The position numbers and the translations under genes were made by a program. From contig OX419335.1 in the NCBI GenBank assembly GCA_948470475.1, positions 32,703,280 to 32,767,279 on the forward strand: a stretch of DNA of 64,000 bases. The letters run 5' to 3'. The first letter of the stretch is position 1; every line of letters starts with the position of its first letter. Source of the DNA: Galaxea fascicularis. Lineage: Eukaryota; Cnidaria; Anthozoa; Scleractinia; Euphylliidae. Of this stretch, positions 43,701 to 54,018 are shown piece after piece. The notes beneath the pieces were generated by a model. It was not told where the DNA came from, searched no databases, and saw nothing but the letters and a program-made list of their open reading frames with translations.

Positions 43701-46700
43701 CGCTATCGCTCGGTCAATACGGCAAGGCCTCAGTTTGAGATTTTCCCGTAACGACCTCACTCTCGGTTATTAAGTAGTTATTAATGACAAATTTTTAGTC
43801 CAAAAGGAATATTTGCAAAGATTCCTAAAATTTGTTGGGTTTTTTTTTCACACCAGCACAATACTTTGAAATTTGATCAAATTAATGGCAGCCCAAAGCA
43901 CAAAATGAAACTGTTTTTTTTTTTTAATTTAGTACCAGGTTAATCATTGTAAAAAGTGGTTAACAGTATTACAGAATATATAACCACCTGTAAATAGCTA
44001 TTAATAGCTAATTGAGGCGGGTTGGTATGGCATAACAAATTATGATGCTTGTGTACTTTACAAGGAAAGACATAGGATTATGCAATAGAAATATAGAATT
44101 TAGAGGTTTTTGTTCATTTTTCATCTAAACAATTCTGAAGAGAGACTAGGAATACAGAATTTCATGGCAAGGCTTGTTCCTTTTGTCCACATTTAATTAC
44201 CACAGCCAAGCTGGTGCCCCTATAGGGGCACGTACAGTTCACTCCTGAAAGTCAAATGTTAATAAATAATAAAAAATATTCATTTAATAATAATAATAAT
44301 TAATAATTAACAATTATTCCCTGAAGGAAAAGTGAATATTTAGTATAATTACTCACAACAGGTAATTATAGACTGAAATACCTAAACAAAGGATCGACCG
44401 AAAAATGTTAGATTTTATTTGTCATTTGTCATGCCTCAGTGAACAACTTCGCTCACTGATCTGCTCGCACAGACAACAGACTATTTCTCTTGTAATGAGT
44501 CCCATCTTTAATCCTGACTGAGTGATGTAAAACTTGGACAAACATTTATTCATCTCAGTGACTTCCATCGTCTCAAACTCAGTGGTAAATTCGGTTCGTT
44601 GTTGAAACCATTCTGTTAGATAAATAAAGTGTTGTGAAAATTCAATAGTTGTTTTGATTTACTCATGCATATCGACATAAGCAACTTTTTCACCGAAATT
44701 CAAATGGTTTCTTTGTTACATTTAGCAGAATTTTCACATCTTACCTTTGAAGAGTCTTATTCCGAACTTTGTGGCGTGTTTGGTATTTCTCAGAATGGCA
44801 TTTTCTTTCATTAAATTAATTTCCTCTTCAGACACATCGACAAAGTGCTACAATCATCTCGCCGGAGGGGATTATAGTGGAATAAGACGCCATTCTCGGC
44901 CAATGAGAGTGCAAGAATTTCTATAATCACCTGAGTTATTATCCTAATAGCAAATATTCATTTGTAACATGAAAATTCATCAAAGTTTTCAAATGCACCT
45001 TACAATGAAATATTAATTTACAAGGGAAATATTAAACCTTCAAGGGAAAAGGGAAAAAGAGAGGGGGAGAGGAAAAGGTTCAAGTTAGTGGGAGTTTGAA
45101 TTGTCGGGAGTTGGGAACATAGAAATGACCAGAGATTATACAATATTTCATTTACAAGAATTTGATTGCAACTCAAAGAATGTGTTTAGTCAGGTTTAGT
45201 ACAAAAAGAGTAAAAACTGAAGGATGTTTGCTAACAAAACAAAGTTTACAACATGTAAGAGAACACTGTTAAAAATGCATTACACCTTGCAGAAGAACAC
45301 TACTGTGGGGTACTGCATCAGTACTTCCAAGGAGACTTGCTGCTAAATTTGACTCAATTCAGATAAGAATGAATTGAATTTTTTGGACTAGGTTTTAACT
45401 CATTATAATTTGGAAAAGGGGTTCAAGTTATTGAGGGTTGTAAAAAACATGACCTGAAAGGGAAAATAGATCACTCAGAATTAGCAGGAGATTTGAGTTA
45501 TCAAGCAATTAAGTTATTGAGGGAAAAAAACAGTATACAGGTGTACATGTAAGGAGCAAACCGAGGAGAAATCAATGTTGGTTTGAGTTAGTGCAAGATT
45601 TGAGTTAACAAGGGTTTCAGTAATCAGGAGTCAACTGTACTATAAAGCCAGAAATCTTTAGAAGTTCTCTCTTTTCACAGCCCATTTGAGTCTGTGTTCC
45701 ACAATGTTACTGATGCAGGCAAACAGATAATTGTAATATTTTGATGAAAACCAAGATTACAATGTTTGATAAAATCCAGGTTCCAACATACATTTTGCCT
45801 GCCACCTTTAAAGTCCCCACAATTCATATTTTCATCAAGTCACAAATGCATAATAGTGACACAGTTTCTATTTCTTACTAATGATTTAATGTTCTTCCCA
45901 AGGTAAGGAAATGGAAAACAAACAAAGCACAAACCTTCTTTCAGCATTCCTGCTTTAATGCATTTCTGTAATCTGCAGAACTGGCATCGGTTTCTATGGC
46001 GCTTATCAACAGGACAGTCCTGTGTCAAGTTACGGCAAGAATAAACTTTCTTGTTTTGAACACTTCTTTTGAAGAATCCTTTACAACCTTCACAACTTGT
46101 CACTCCATAATGGTGACCAGTAGCCTTATCAGAACAGATAACACAGACATCATCCTCCACAGGCGAGGGGACCGCTTGCTGCGGAGTGCCAGGAGTTGAT
46201 GGAGTCCTTGGTGTTAACGGTGAAAGTGCAGGTATCACTACTGAGGGTGATGCAGCAAGTGGCTCAGGTCCTGAGTACGGTTGCTCTTGATTTTTAGCAG
46301 AAGGATTGCTTACAATCACCGATTCCTGAGCAGAACAATGGCCCATCACAAATTCCTCTTTTCCAGTTGCTTTAGGAGAAATGCAGTGAGTCTCTGCAAG
46401 TCCATTTTGTGAAGAGATTCCTGAATGGCTTTCCCTGCTTATTGCTGAGTTTGCACGCAAATGTAACAGTGGAGGAACTTGAGCATATTGGTGCAATGAG
46501 GCACGTTGTGTGGCAGCTACATGTTGGGCACTGAAGAAGTGAGGTGTGTAAAAAACACTTGCTTGAGTCAAATATGGTGAAGTAATGACACCCCTTTCAC
46601 TCTGAACTAAGGACTGAGGTACAAAAACAGGTTGTCCACTGGAGGTCATGAGCACAGCAGCAGGAGGAAACATCTTGGGATCCCTTGGTGACAGTGAACT

Positions 46701-46720
46701 GCCTATGTGAACACTAGAAC
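40766..46720 (-). CDS. Nuclear receptor, NR6A/GCNF-like, 5' end not found
   Basis: Three exons on the minus strand: 46720-45935, 43151-42540 and 41013-40766, phases consistent, 548 aa to the stop. The first opens in phase after a CTGTAG acceptor, so at least one more coding exon lies upstream and the ATG at 46673 need not be the start. Exon 1 ends with a full two-zinc-finger DNA-binding domain (Cys pairs from CVIC to CRLQKC) with P-box [11 protein letters not shown], preceded by an SP/TP-rich stretch. The following [10 protein letters not shown] box resembles that of GCNF (NR6A1), with NR5A and NR4A less close. Exons 2-3 encode the ligand-binding domain; its last helix reads SLSELLH, a weak AF-2 match. 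It should bind DNA and regulate transcription; any ligand is unknown. The 2.8 kb first intron contains a QRICH1-like fragment. Confidence 0.85.
41377..42248. mobile_element. 872-bp TIR element with poly-C/TTCGGAA modules
   Basis: The inverted ends share CAGAAAATATCCATACC (left GGGCAATTG, right inverse GGGCGATTC). Inside both ends, the module ACCCCCCC(T)NCC(T)TTCGGAANTTCC is repeated three or more times. The middle shows no transposase. It lies in the intron before the last exon of the nuclear receptor. Confidence 0.8.
43636..43784. repeat. Palindromic repeat with TTACGGGAAAATCTCAAAC arms
   Basis: TTAATAACCTCGACC on the left and CTCTCGGTTATTAA on the right are inverted, as are CGTTACGGGAAAATCTCAAA and its complement. 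The centre has a second inverted pair around GTATTGACCTCG/CGGTCAATAC. Sequence at 43305-43420 (ACGTGCGCTCTGATTGGCTA) may belong to the same element. In a nuclear-receptor intron. Confidence 0.75.
44422..44847 (-). pseudogene. QRICH1/ZMYM-like (Crypton-derived domain) fragment
   Basis: Two exon-like pieces: 44847-44745 and 44612-44422. The first reads [20 protein letters not shown] and ends at a strong donor (CTTCAAAG|GTAAG). The second follows a good acceptor (TTATCTAACAG) in matching phase and continues EWFQQRTEF...[15 protein letters not shown]. Together they resemble the N-terminal part of the QRICH1/ZMYM/KCTD1-type domain related to tyrosine recombinases of Cryptons, many copies of which occur in corals. 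The frame stops at 44422 just before an AATAAA on the same strand, far short of a complete domain. The 5' limit at a GTAG acceptor is tentative. Probably a truncated copy; a small expressed protein is possible. Confidence 0.45.
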
Positions 46721-49700
46721 CTACAGGAACAATAGCATACTGTGATTTATGTCTTTAAAACTAAAATACAGTTATGCTTAGTACCTGGCTTCTTCATAAA
46801 GTACTCTACAACATAATCTAGCATTCTTACTGAAAAATTCTAAAAGCTGCTAGTTTGAAGCTTTCTACTTTTCAAGTGCTTAGTTCACTGATAGCTTAAA
46901 TTACCATAAAACATGCTAGAACAGAAAACAATTTTTTTTAATTGAAGCAAAAGCGACAAGATAGAGTTTGATACGCTTTCATTTTGGCAAAATCCATCCT
47001 CACAAAATTATGACAATTAGCTCAAGTAAAGGAATAAATAGACAAAAATTAAGTACATGTATATGTTGAGGCAAACCAGAGTACTGGATGGTGAATCTTC
47101 ACACTACCTTCAACAAAAGTATTGCCTGAATATATCTCACATTCTATACAAAAAATCCAATCATAGGCAAACCCATGTGATCAACATCCTGTCTCTAACT
47201 ACATGTAAGCACATTAACAGGTGCACGTGCTTCTTTATAAAACAAGTTTACAAAAGGAACAGAAACTATTAATGGCAGAATCTTATAGGCTGGACCAAAC
47301 AAGCCCACCCCTTGGTGGGTCTTAGTAGATCAAGCTGTTCAGTATACCACAGGGGGCACTTCCATCTTTTAAGTTTTGCATTTAAGATTGAAAATGAGTC
47401 AGGCAACCATCATGCAATCACCAGTGCACATGATCACACCAGGTCAGCTACTGTTGTACCTTATTCTAAATAATGTATATCCTTGTTATATAGCAACCAC
47501 ATTACACTCTGCACCACTGGAGATTTGATATGCTTTATCCTGTTGCATTCCCTCTATTGAGAGAACTTAGCCACCCAATCATACTTTCTCAAGTACATTT
47601 TGTCTTGGGCTTTGTTCATGCTTATTTCAATATTGTGAATTATATAAAAAAATACACTGGAATTTGGGAAGAGAATTCTCTACCTAGCAACTAAAAGTGC
47701 ACAGTAAACATAAGAATTAACAGCAGTATGATAATAGTACAGTAATTTTGGCAGATTATCTAAAAGTTACCAGTTGCTCTTCAAAACACTCTTCTTTCAC
47801 AAGTGTCATCTTGATGAACTTTACAACAATAGAAGGACTTCTCTTTGGACAATAATAAACATAACTGGGCTAGATGTTTACAGCACAGCACATTTCATAG
47901 ACAGCCTAGACTGTAATATTTTGTACAAATATTTTATATCACATTAGTTTTCTTTAAGTCTTATCGATAAAAAATTCTTCAAAATGAAGATGGTGCTATG
48001 TTCAAATATTCACAGTTTGTGTTTACTTTTAAATGATTTCATCAGTGATGAAGGGCCACTCCTACATTTCAACAACAATGGAAGTGCATGAACTAAAAAA
48101 AACAATACACAAAAGTTGCAAATGTTCCAGATTAACTCTCTGGTGACATTAAGATGAAGCAACTAATATTCTTTCTAATTACAAAATGAATATTAATTTA
48201 TTGAAGATGTAGGCTGTGATGAAAACTCCTTGATATATGCTTTGACTTAAGATTTACACTGAACTTCGTTTCAGTCCATGACAGATGTGAGCTGCGTACA
48301 GATACTGTACACCTGTATTTTGACATCAATAAGTAAACAAAAATAGTGCTGATCAAAAAAACTACGCGATTTTCATTCTCAGATATTCATAACTAATTTT
48401 GTTCCTTAATTAAGAAAATAACCAAATAGGACGGTGTACATGAGTTGTTTTAAAAAGTCAAGTGTTTGAAGGATCGATTACTTTTCTTCTTTGTTTAGGG
48501 TGTTCGTAATGATTTTCTCCGACGTAACAAGGTTTGAGTACAATATTCAGCCATTCTTGTTCGCCTCAACACTTGATAAAAAACAGATGACTGAATGTGG
48601 GCGAAAAATCGGCTACCAAAAGGCATATCGCGTTAATCCACCTTCGTTCACCTTGTGTTGCCATTACGAAGAACTTCTTTGCGGCTAAAATACCCAGATA
48701 ATATCACATTAAAAAACTGAGCCGTTATTTCTCTGTAAATGCACCAAGAACGTGCACACCTTTCTTTGGAATCTCGTACGTGCTCCACATCTTAACTACA
48801 TATTCATGATGTGCTGGTTGCATAGACGGAAGTCTATCATTCTCGCATTAAATACGACATTAACTTTCGCTCCAAGCTTAGCGCTTGCTCCTCCGATTTC
48901 CATTCCTTTAATAAACTAAAGGACTGTAATCATGCAAATATTCCTTGGATGAAACGCTCCACTGGAACATTTAAAGCAAAGAAATAGAAGCAAATTCAAC
49001 ACAACAAAACGCTGTGTCGGTGAACCTGGGGTAAGCTTCATTTTCACAAAATGACGCAAGGAAAACAAACAGGATGCAACGTGTCTTCTAACCTTATTTA
49101 ACACGATCGTGAAAGCGACTGCAATTATAATACAAGAATTCGTTACAATTACCAATTCTATCGCGAGTATCAACGTTCCTTTCTTCATCAACGGACATCG
49201 TTCCAGGTCTTTCAACTGGTTGCCAGTTTACGCGAAAGAGGTTTATGGCGTAGTATAGGAATTCTCCTTTCACTACATTACAGGTCAAGAATGAGTTGGA
49301 AAATCACAAGACGGCGACAAACTAGCCACATATAACGTTATAAGTCGGGACCAGACAGGCAAACACAACCATCATCGGCCTTGTGGAGAAAATATCACGA
49401 GAACATCCGGGGTAGGTATGTGCGCATGCTCCATCCATTATGCCGACCCTTGGACTTCCGTGGACTTCTCTCGTCTGAGGTTGCAAAAGTTTCAACGGCG
49501 AGGATAAAATATATTTACCTCGCAATTATGGGTAGTTCCTCTACGGGGATTTCTCTCTTATTTATTTAAACTGTTGAAGATGGCGGAATTGGCCGCTGAA
49601 AGGAAAACAAGGAGCTATGGTCTAGGATTTCTACTTGGTGAGACCTGGACACCTGCGGTCCGACGCATCACCCCAACCAATCTGGCTATGACTGGGGGCT

Positions 49701-50283
49701 CAGCAAGTTAGCCAAGCGAACCCCCACTTCCTCCCGTCGTAAATATAATCGAGTTCAGGAGCCCACGACAGCGGCGAGGAGAACATCAAAGTAATAACAG
49801 AATCCAATAGGGTTACTAGGAGAAACATCAATTCTGCACATTCATCACACTTTTTGATGAATGTATACTTTCACGTTTTATGGAGGACGCAAACACCCGA
49901 CGACAAATTTTTCTTCTTCTTTTTGAACTTGTAACCGGTCCTTAGAACTTGACAGCAGGAGAATTTGCCTGGCAATTTATTTGGCGACTGGGAAGAGTGA
50001 ATCGCGATGAAGTTTGAAAAACGTGAGTTCACTACCGTCACCGTCGTTATATCTTTTCGCATTTTTTGGTAAAATCATTTTTTTAACTTCCAAAAATTCT
50101 GGGTGTGTGTGTGTGGGGGGGGGCCTTGCCCCCCCCCCCTGTTATGGCCTGTCCTTGATGGAGTCTAGCATGAAGGATGAAGGATCTGGCAAATGCCTAG
50201 CGTGTACCGACATATCATCTATAGCTTCAGCATAAGGAGTTTTTTTTTAAAAGAAATTTTGCAAATAACAATACAGTTTATTG

Positions 50284-50520
50284 GGACCCAGTAGGGGTTA
50301 TCGGGATATGGGATATTTAGTTGAAAAATTATAGGGATATTTGGGGGAGGGAATTAACGAGATACTGAATATTTAAAAGAGAGATCCCGTGATAACGAAC
50401 ATCAAAGTTAAGGATAGAAACCATAGGAATTAACAGGATACAGATATTCAGGAAAACAATTAATGGGACGCGGGATACTCAGACCCCTTCTCCCCTCTTC
50501 CTCCTAATAAGGCCTCTTTA
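50284..50520. repeat. TATCCCG-module repeat, inverse of the 20.2 kb copy
   Basis: Modules AATTAACGAGATAC, CCGTGATAACG, AATTAACAGGATAC and AATTAATGGGACGCGGGATA are the complement of those at 20240-20462. Both copies also share CATAGGAATTAA or its complement next to a TTTTTATCC-like phrase, supporting common origin. Confidence 0.65.
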
Positions 50521-50726
50521 TTGGATTAAAATGTCACAGTACATGTAATCGGCTTCCATTTTGTCAGAAGCAAGTCATTCGCTTCTGATTGGAGCAAAAC
50601 GGTCCTTCGATCATCATGGATTGCAATCAAGGGTCTCTTTGGAATAGGTGAGATTCACCGTACTTGTGTGTCTGCAATATTACACAATATTGTAAATATA
50701 CGCGGTCGGAAGCCCAGGAGGGAAGG

Positions 50727-51050
50727 GGGGGGTACTCGGGATTTCAAGTGACGGGGATGATCGAAGGATTTTTTGGGTTTGAAATTTTCGATTCCGGGGT
50801 CTTTTTGGGTACGAAAATTTGGGAAGTATTTTTTTGGGTAGCTTGATTTGAGTAGGGGTTTTTTGGGGGGGGGGGGTATTAAAAAGAATCGGTAGTGCCC
50901 TGGCGTAGTTCTGCGAAAAAAGTATAAACAAACGTGTTTGGTCCAGAGATTTTTTTTTGGGTTTTGCTGGAAGCCCTAAGGATTTTTTTGGGTCTTGCCT
51001 TTTGGCTCCATTCGATCATCCCCGTCATTGGAGTACCCCCCCCCCCCGGT
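50727..51050. mobile_element. MITE with poly-G/GTACTC and GACGGGGATGATCGAA ends
   Basis: Left GGGGGGGTACTC ... GACGGGGATGATCGAA, right inverse TTCGATCATCCCCGTC ... GAGTACCCCCCC. The interior is a run of TTTTTTGGGT repeats. No coding capacity. Confidence 0.8.
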
Positions 51051-51344
51051 TGGAAGTCATGTTTAGTTTCGTCGTTTCCGAAATGCCTTCGATGTCCCCG
51101 GCCGGCCGCACTTGTTCAAGAAATGAGAATAAAGTTTCGACTTGTGAAAGTCGTGCAGCTCTTACAAGTCACTCGGTTGGTGGGGCCAACACATACGAAC
51201 AGTGACAACATTAGGAACAGCCCTGGAAACTAGGTTACCTTAATGAATCAATGCGAACCAAGGGAGGGCTTTCAAGGTCATACTAATGATAGTCACCATT
51301 ATAACTGGAGAAAGGACAGTTTTAACCTCTATGCTTAGTTCCCT

Positions 51345-51560
51345 CCTCTCGGAGAGCACTGGTGAGAGCACTCGCCTCCCACCAATGTGGCCCAGGTTCG
51401 ATTCCTGGATTTGACGTCATACGTGGGTTGAGTTTGTTGTTGGTTCTCTACTCTGCCCCGAGAGGTTTTTCTCCGGGTACTCCGGTTTTCCCCTCTCCCC
51501 AAAAACCAACACTTCCAAATTCCAATTCGATCCGGATGCAGGACCTCCCTGAAAACCACT
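51345..51560 (+). mobile_element. tRNA-derived SINE, second family
   Basis: A pol III-type head: box A-like GGTGAGAGCACTCGCCTCCC and box B-like GGTTCGATTCCTGG, 30 nt apart. It is followed by a body with TACGTGGGTTGAGTTTGTTG and GGTTTTTCTCCGGGTACTCC. This differs from the minus-strand SINE family elsewhere in the window. Confidence 0.75.
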
Positions 51561-51606
51561 TCGCGGTGAGTGGAGCTTCCTGGGTAAATATCATTGATTT
51601 ATTTAT

Positions 51607-51846
51607 TTACCACTTCTCGCCACAATGGCACCCATTTTGATCACATATGTCCCAGTGGAGAGCCCTAGCATCCATTATACTTCCGTTTGTATTTGTGTTT
51701 GCAAGTTTGGGGCATTGACGGAGCAATTGGGAAACATTCTCCTCTTTCTGTCTCCACATACAGGATAATGAATCATCCTGAGTGTTGTCAATATGTGCTC
51801 TGACAGCATTCGTTCTCAAGGACTGTGTTTGGGCAGCCATAATCAA

Positions 51847-51893
<47 letters not shown>

Positions 51894-52480
51894 CACTATT
51901 ATTATCGTTATGATTATGATTACAATTATCATAATCTTATGATTATCTCATCATCATCATTATCGTTGTCGTTATTATTATCGATTATAATTATTATTTC
52001 TGCTATTTCACAGTTCGACGACTTCTGGTTGAGAGTCAGTTGAGGGCGGGTTGTGCCCCACAGCTTTAAGCCCCAAGTATTCTCCTCAGAATCCGCGCAG
52101 TCCCAAGCAATGCAGCTTTTTGCAACAATTCAATGCTTAGTGTCTCCCGAATCCTGTCAAAAAAACATTGCCAGGTTGTCAGTTACCATTGCCAAGGCAC
52201 CAACCACCACTGGCACTACAGAAGTTTTAGAGTTCCATAGCCGGCCAATCTCCCTTCCTAGGTCCTGGTATTTCTCTGGCTAATCCTCTGGCGATATCAA
52301 TAATGAAGCAACGTCTGTCTTTTGTGCATAACAGAACTAGGCCTGGTCTTCGACATGTTCGACTTTGGATCTCGTGGTCCGTTCAGATTGGAAAGTCCCA
52401 TAGCAATTATACATTGCTGTTTTCCACAACTCTTTCCGGTTTGTCTCATACCAAGTATTGGAATGCGAAAGGTCGTGTGT
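51607..52480 (-). pseudogene. Degraded LINE 3' ORF remnants
   Basis: On the minus strand 51846-51607 reads MWRQKEENVSQLLRQCPKLA and then ALHWDICDQNG, matching the tail found after reverse transcriptase in marine-invertebrate non-LTR elements (pattern CxxCxxxxET..HxxxxCxxLA). Further upstream, across frames, about 52410-52080, fragments like VVPVVVGALAMVT and QKAALLGTARILRR fit the end of the same ORF2 tail. Frameshifts and stops break it, and a (TTA)n run plus AT-rich sequence separates the pieces, whose order is not that of an intact element. Two insertions or a rearrangement is likely. Confidence 0.6.
51846..51893. repeat. (TTA)n microsatellite
   Basis: About fifteen TTA triplets, followed by imperfect TTA/TCA/TGA triplets to about 51995. 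Confidence 0.95.
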
Positions 52481-53568
52481 TTTTTAAAGTTCCTTGTGTA
52501 TTATTCGTAATTTAATTTCTTTATACCAGGTAAACGGGTATGTAACGTATAATTAAAGGTCCAAAACAAGTTGCAAAAGTGAGTTCTTCTGTGCAATATT
52601 ATTCTGACGAGCAGAGGCTCCCACCTTCTTCTAGGAAGATCGAAGGACGCTGCTCACAGGGTAACGAACCAGCCACCATTTAAATTTGTTATGTTTCGGC
52701 TAATCAGAGGGGAATTGAATCACTTCGGCAACAGGCACTGCCTTTACTACTTGACTTTATTTTCACATTTATAATCAGAGAGCAACCACCTATGTCACCT
52801 CAAGCCAATCTTGTTCTGCCTTTAGCCACAAATTAAAACAATCTCTGAAAGTGCATTTAGATATCGGAAATATTACCATAAGTTGTTTGCAATTAAATTG
52901 GCTAGTGAAATAGACTTCTGCAACAGAAGGTTTTGGTCCTATTTGGATTCGGATATCTTATGCAACGACAACTTAGTTTATGTCGCAACATTTAGCATTT
53001 TTATGTTGCTCAATCTTTCTTCATTGTTCTACAGTGAGTTGTCGATCCTCATATTGTAATGACGTCACACGTCGGACTATTTTATGCCATCAATTATTTT
53101 AGATAAGAGCCTATTAACAGCTAAGGCAGGGGGACTGGAGATGTTTTTACAGAAACTTCATGTTTTTGATCAGTAATTTGTACTTTTTTATCCCTGTCTT
53201 CGAAGATACTTTTTTAGAACCGAACCAGCTGCCTGAAAATGATGTAGATTTCCCGGTGATCTCCGCGACTTGTGTTGTCTCTGTGAAACTGCCTTGAATT
53301 CTAATTACCATTTAGTGCGTGGGAGTTGAACATAAAATATTAAGGCCATACAAGCGAGCCAGGATATATATGCATTTTCATCAGTGTAATCACCATGGAC
53401 TAATCTCCAAGGACTACGAACTTTTCTTAAAAAAGTCTTACCTCATTCATCTGCTTGCGCAAGGCTCTGTTCCTAACGACTAGGCCACAAAATGCAGTAG
53501 TTGTAAAAGGGACACACGAGTACTCGGTACTAATTTCTTTTCGATCGCTATCGGATGAAAAGTTTCTT

Positions 53569-54018
53569 ATGCCTATGGGGCTATCAAGATTATTCGGGAA
53601 GCTTCGATTTCGCATCACACCATTCTCGGAAAGATGGCGCTTTCGTCACCCTGGATACTGTGAAAAATTTACGAGCAACGAGGATCCCTCGATCAAAGAA
53701 GGTTACATTTGGAAGCAAAGCAAATCCACTCCGTTGAAACGTCGATGGAAGAAGAGGTACTTTGTTCTTTCGGGGGACAAACTATATTTCTTGAAGGAGA
53801 AGAGCGAGGAGTCCGTTTCGGTAAAAATAATTCGCATCTTGGACATTGTGTCGCTGATGGCTGAGGATTTCGGCTTTCGACGGAAGAAATTTGGCTTGCG
53901 TCTCCGAGCAAACAACAAGGAATCGCTTATTGTGAGTTGCAGCAGTGAAGCGGAGAGAAATGACTGGCTAACAGCAGTGCTCACAGCAAAATCGTACAGT
54001 CTAGTTGAACTTAAATAA
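53569..54018 (+). CDS. Small PH-domain protein
   Basis: A single open frame gives 149 aa from the ATG at 53569. The frame is open upstream to 53455 without an ATG, so a spliced 5' exon is possible. Residues 42-141 form a pleckstrin-homology domain: SIKEGYIWKQ starts strand 1, the basic loop KSTPLKRRWKKRYFVL follows, and the invariant Trp133 sits in the C-terminal helix (ERNDWLTAVL). The pattern of Lys and Arg around strands 1-2 (K43, K49, K57-R59, K61-R63) fits binding to phosphoinositides at a membrane. There is no other domain, so it could be an adaptor or a broken piece of a larger gene such as a GAP or kinase adaptor. There are no frame breaks. The nearest named relative could not be decided. 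Confidence 0.7.
   Translation: MPMGLSRLFGKLRFRITPFSERWRFRHPGYCEKFTSNEDPSIKEGYIWKQSKSTPLKRRWKKRYFVLSGDKLYFLKEKSEESVSVKIIRILDIVSLMAEDFGFRRKKFGLRLRANNKESLIVSCSSEAERNDWLTAVLTAKSYSLVELK

Larger units (their letters stand above)
46721..53568. other. Intergenic / 5' region of the nuclear receptor, repeats
   Basis: 46.7-49.6 kb is fairly unique AT-rich DNA and presumably contains the missing 5' exon or exons and promoter of the receptor, but no exon could be assigned. 50.2-52.5 kb is repeat-derived: a TATCCCG-module block, a TIR element, a SINE, (TTA)n and LINE remnants. 52.5-53.5 kb shows nothing recognisable. A possible lone first exon at 49579 is described under findings. Confidence 0.55.
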
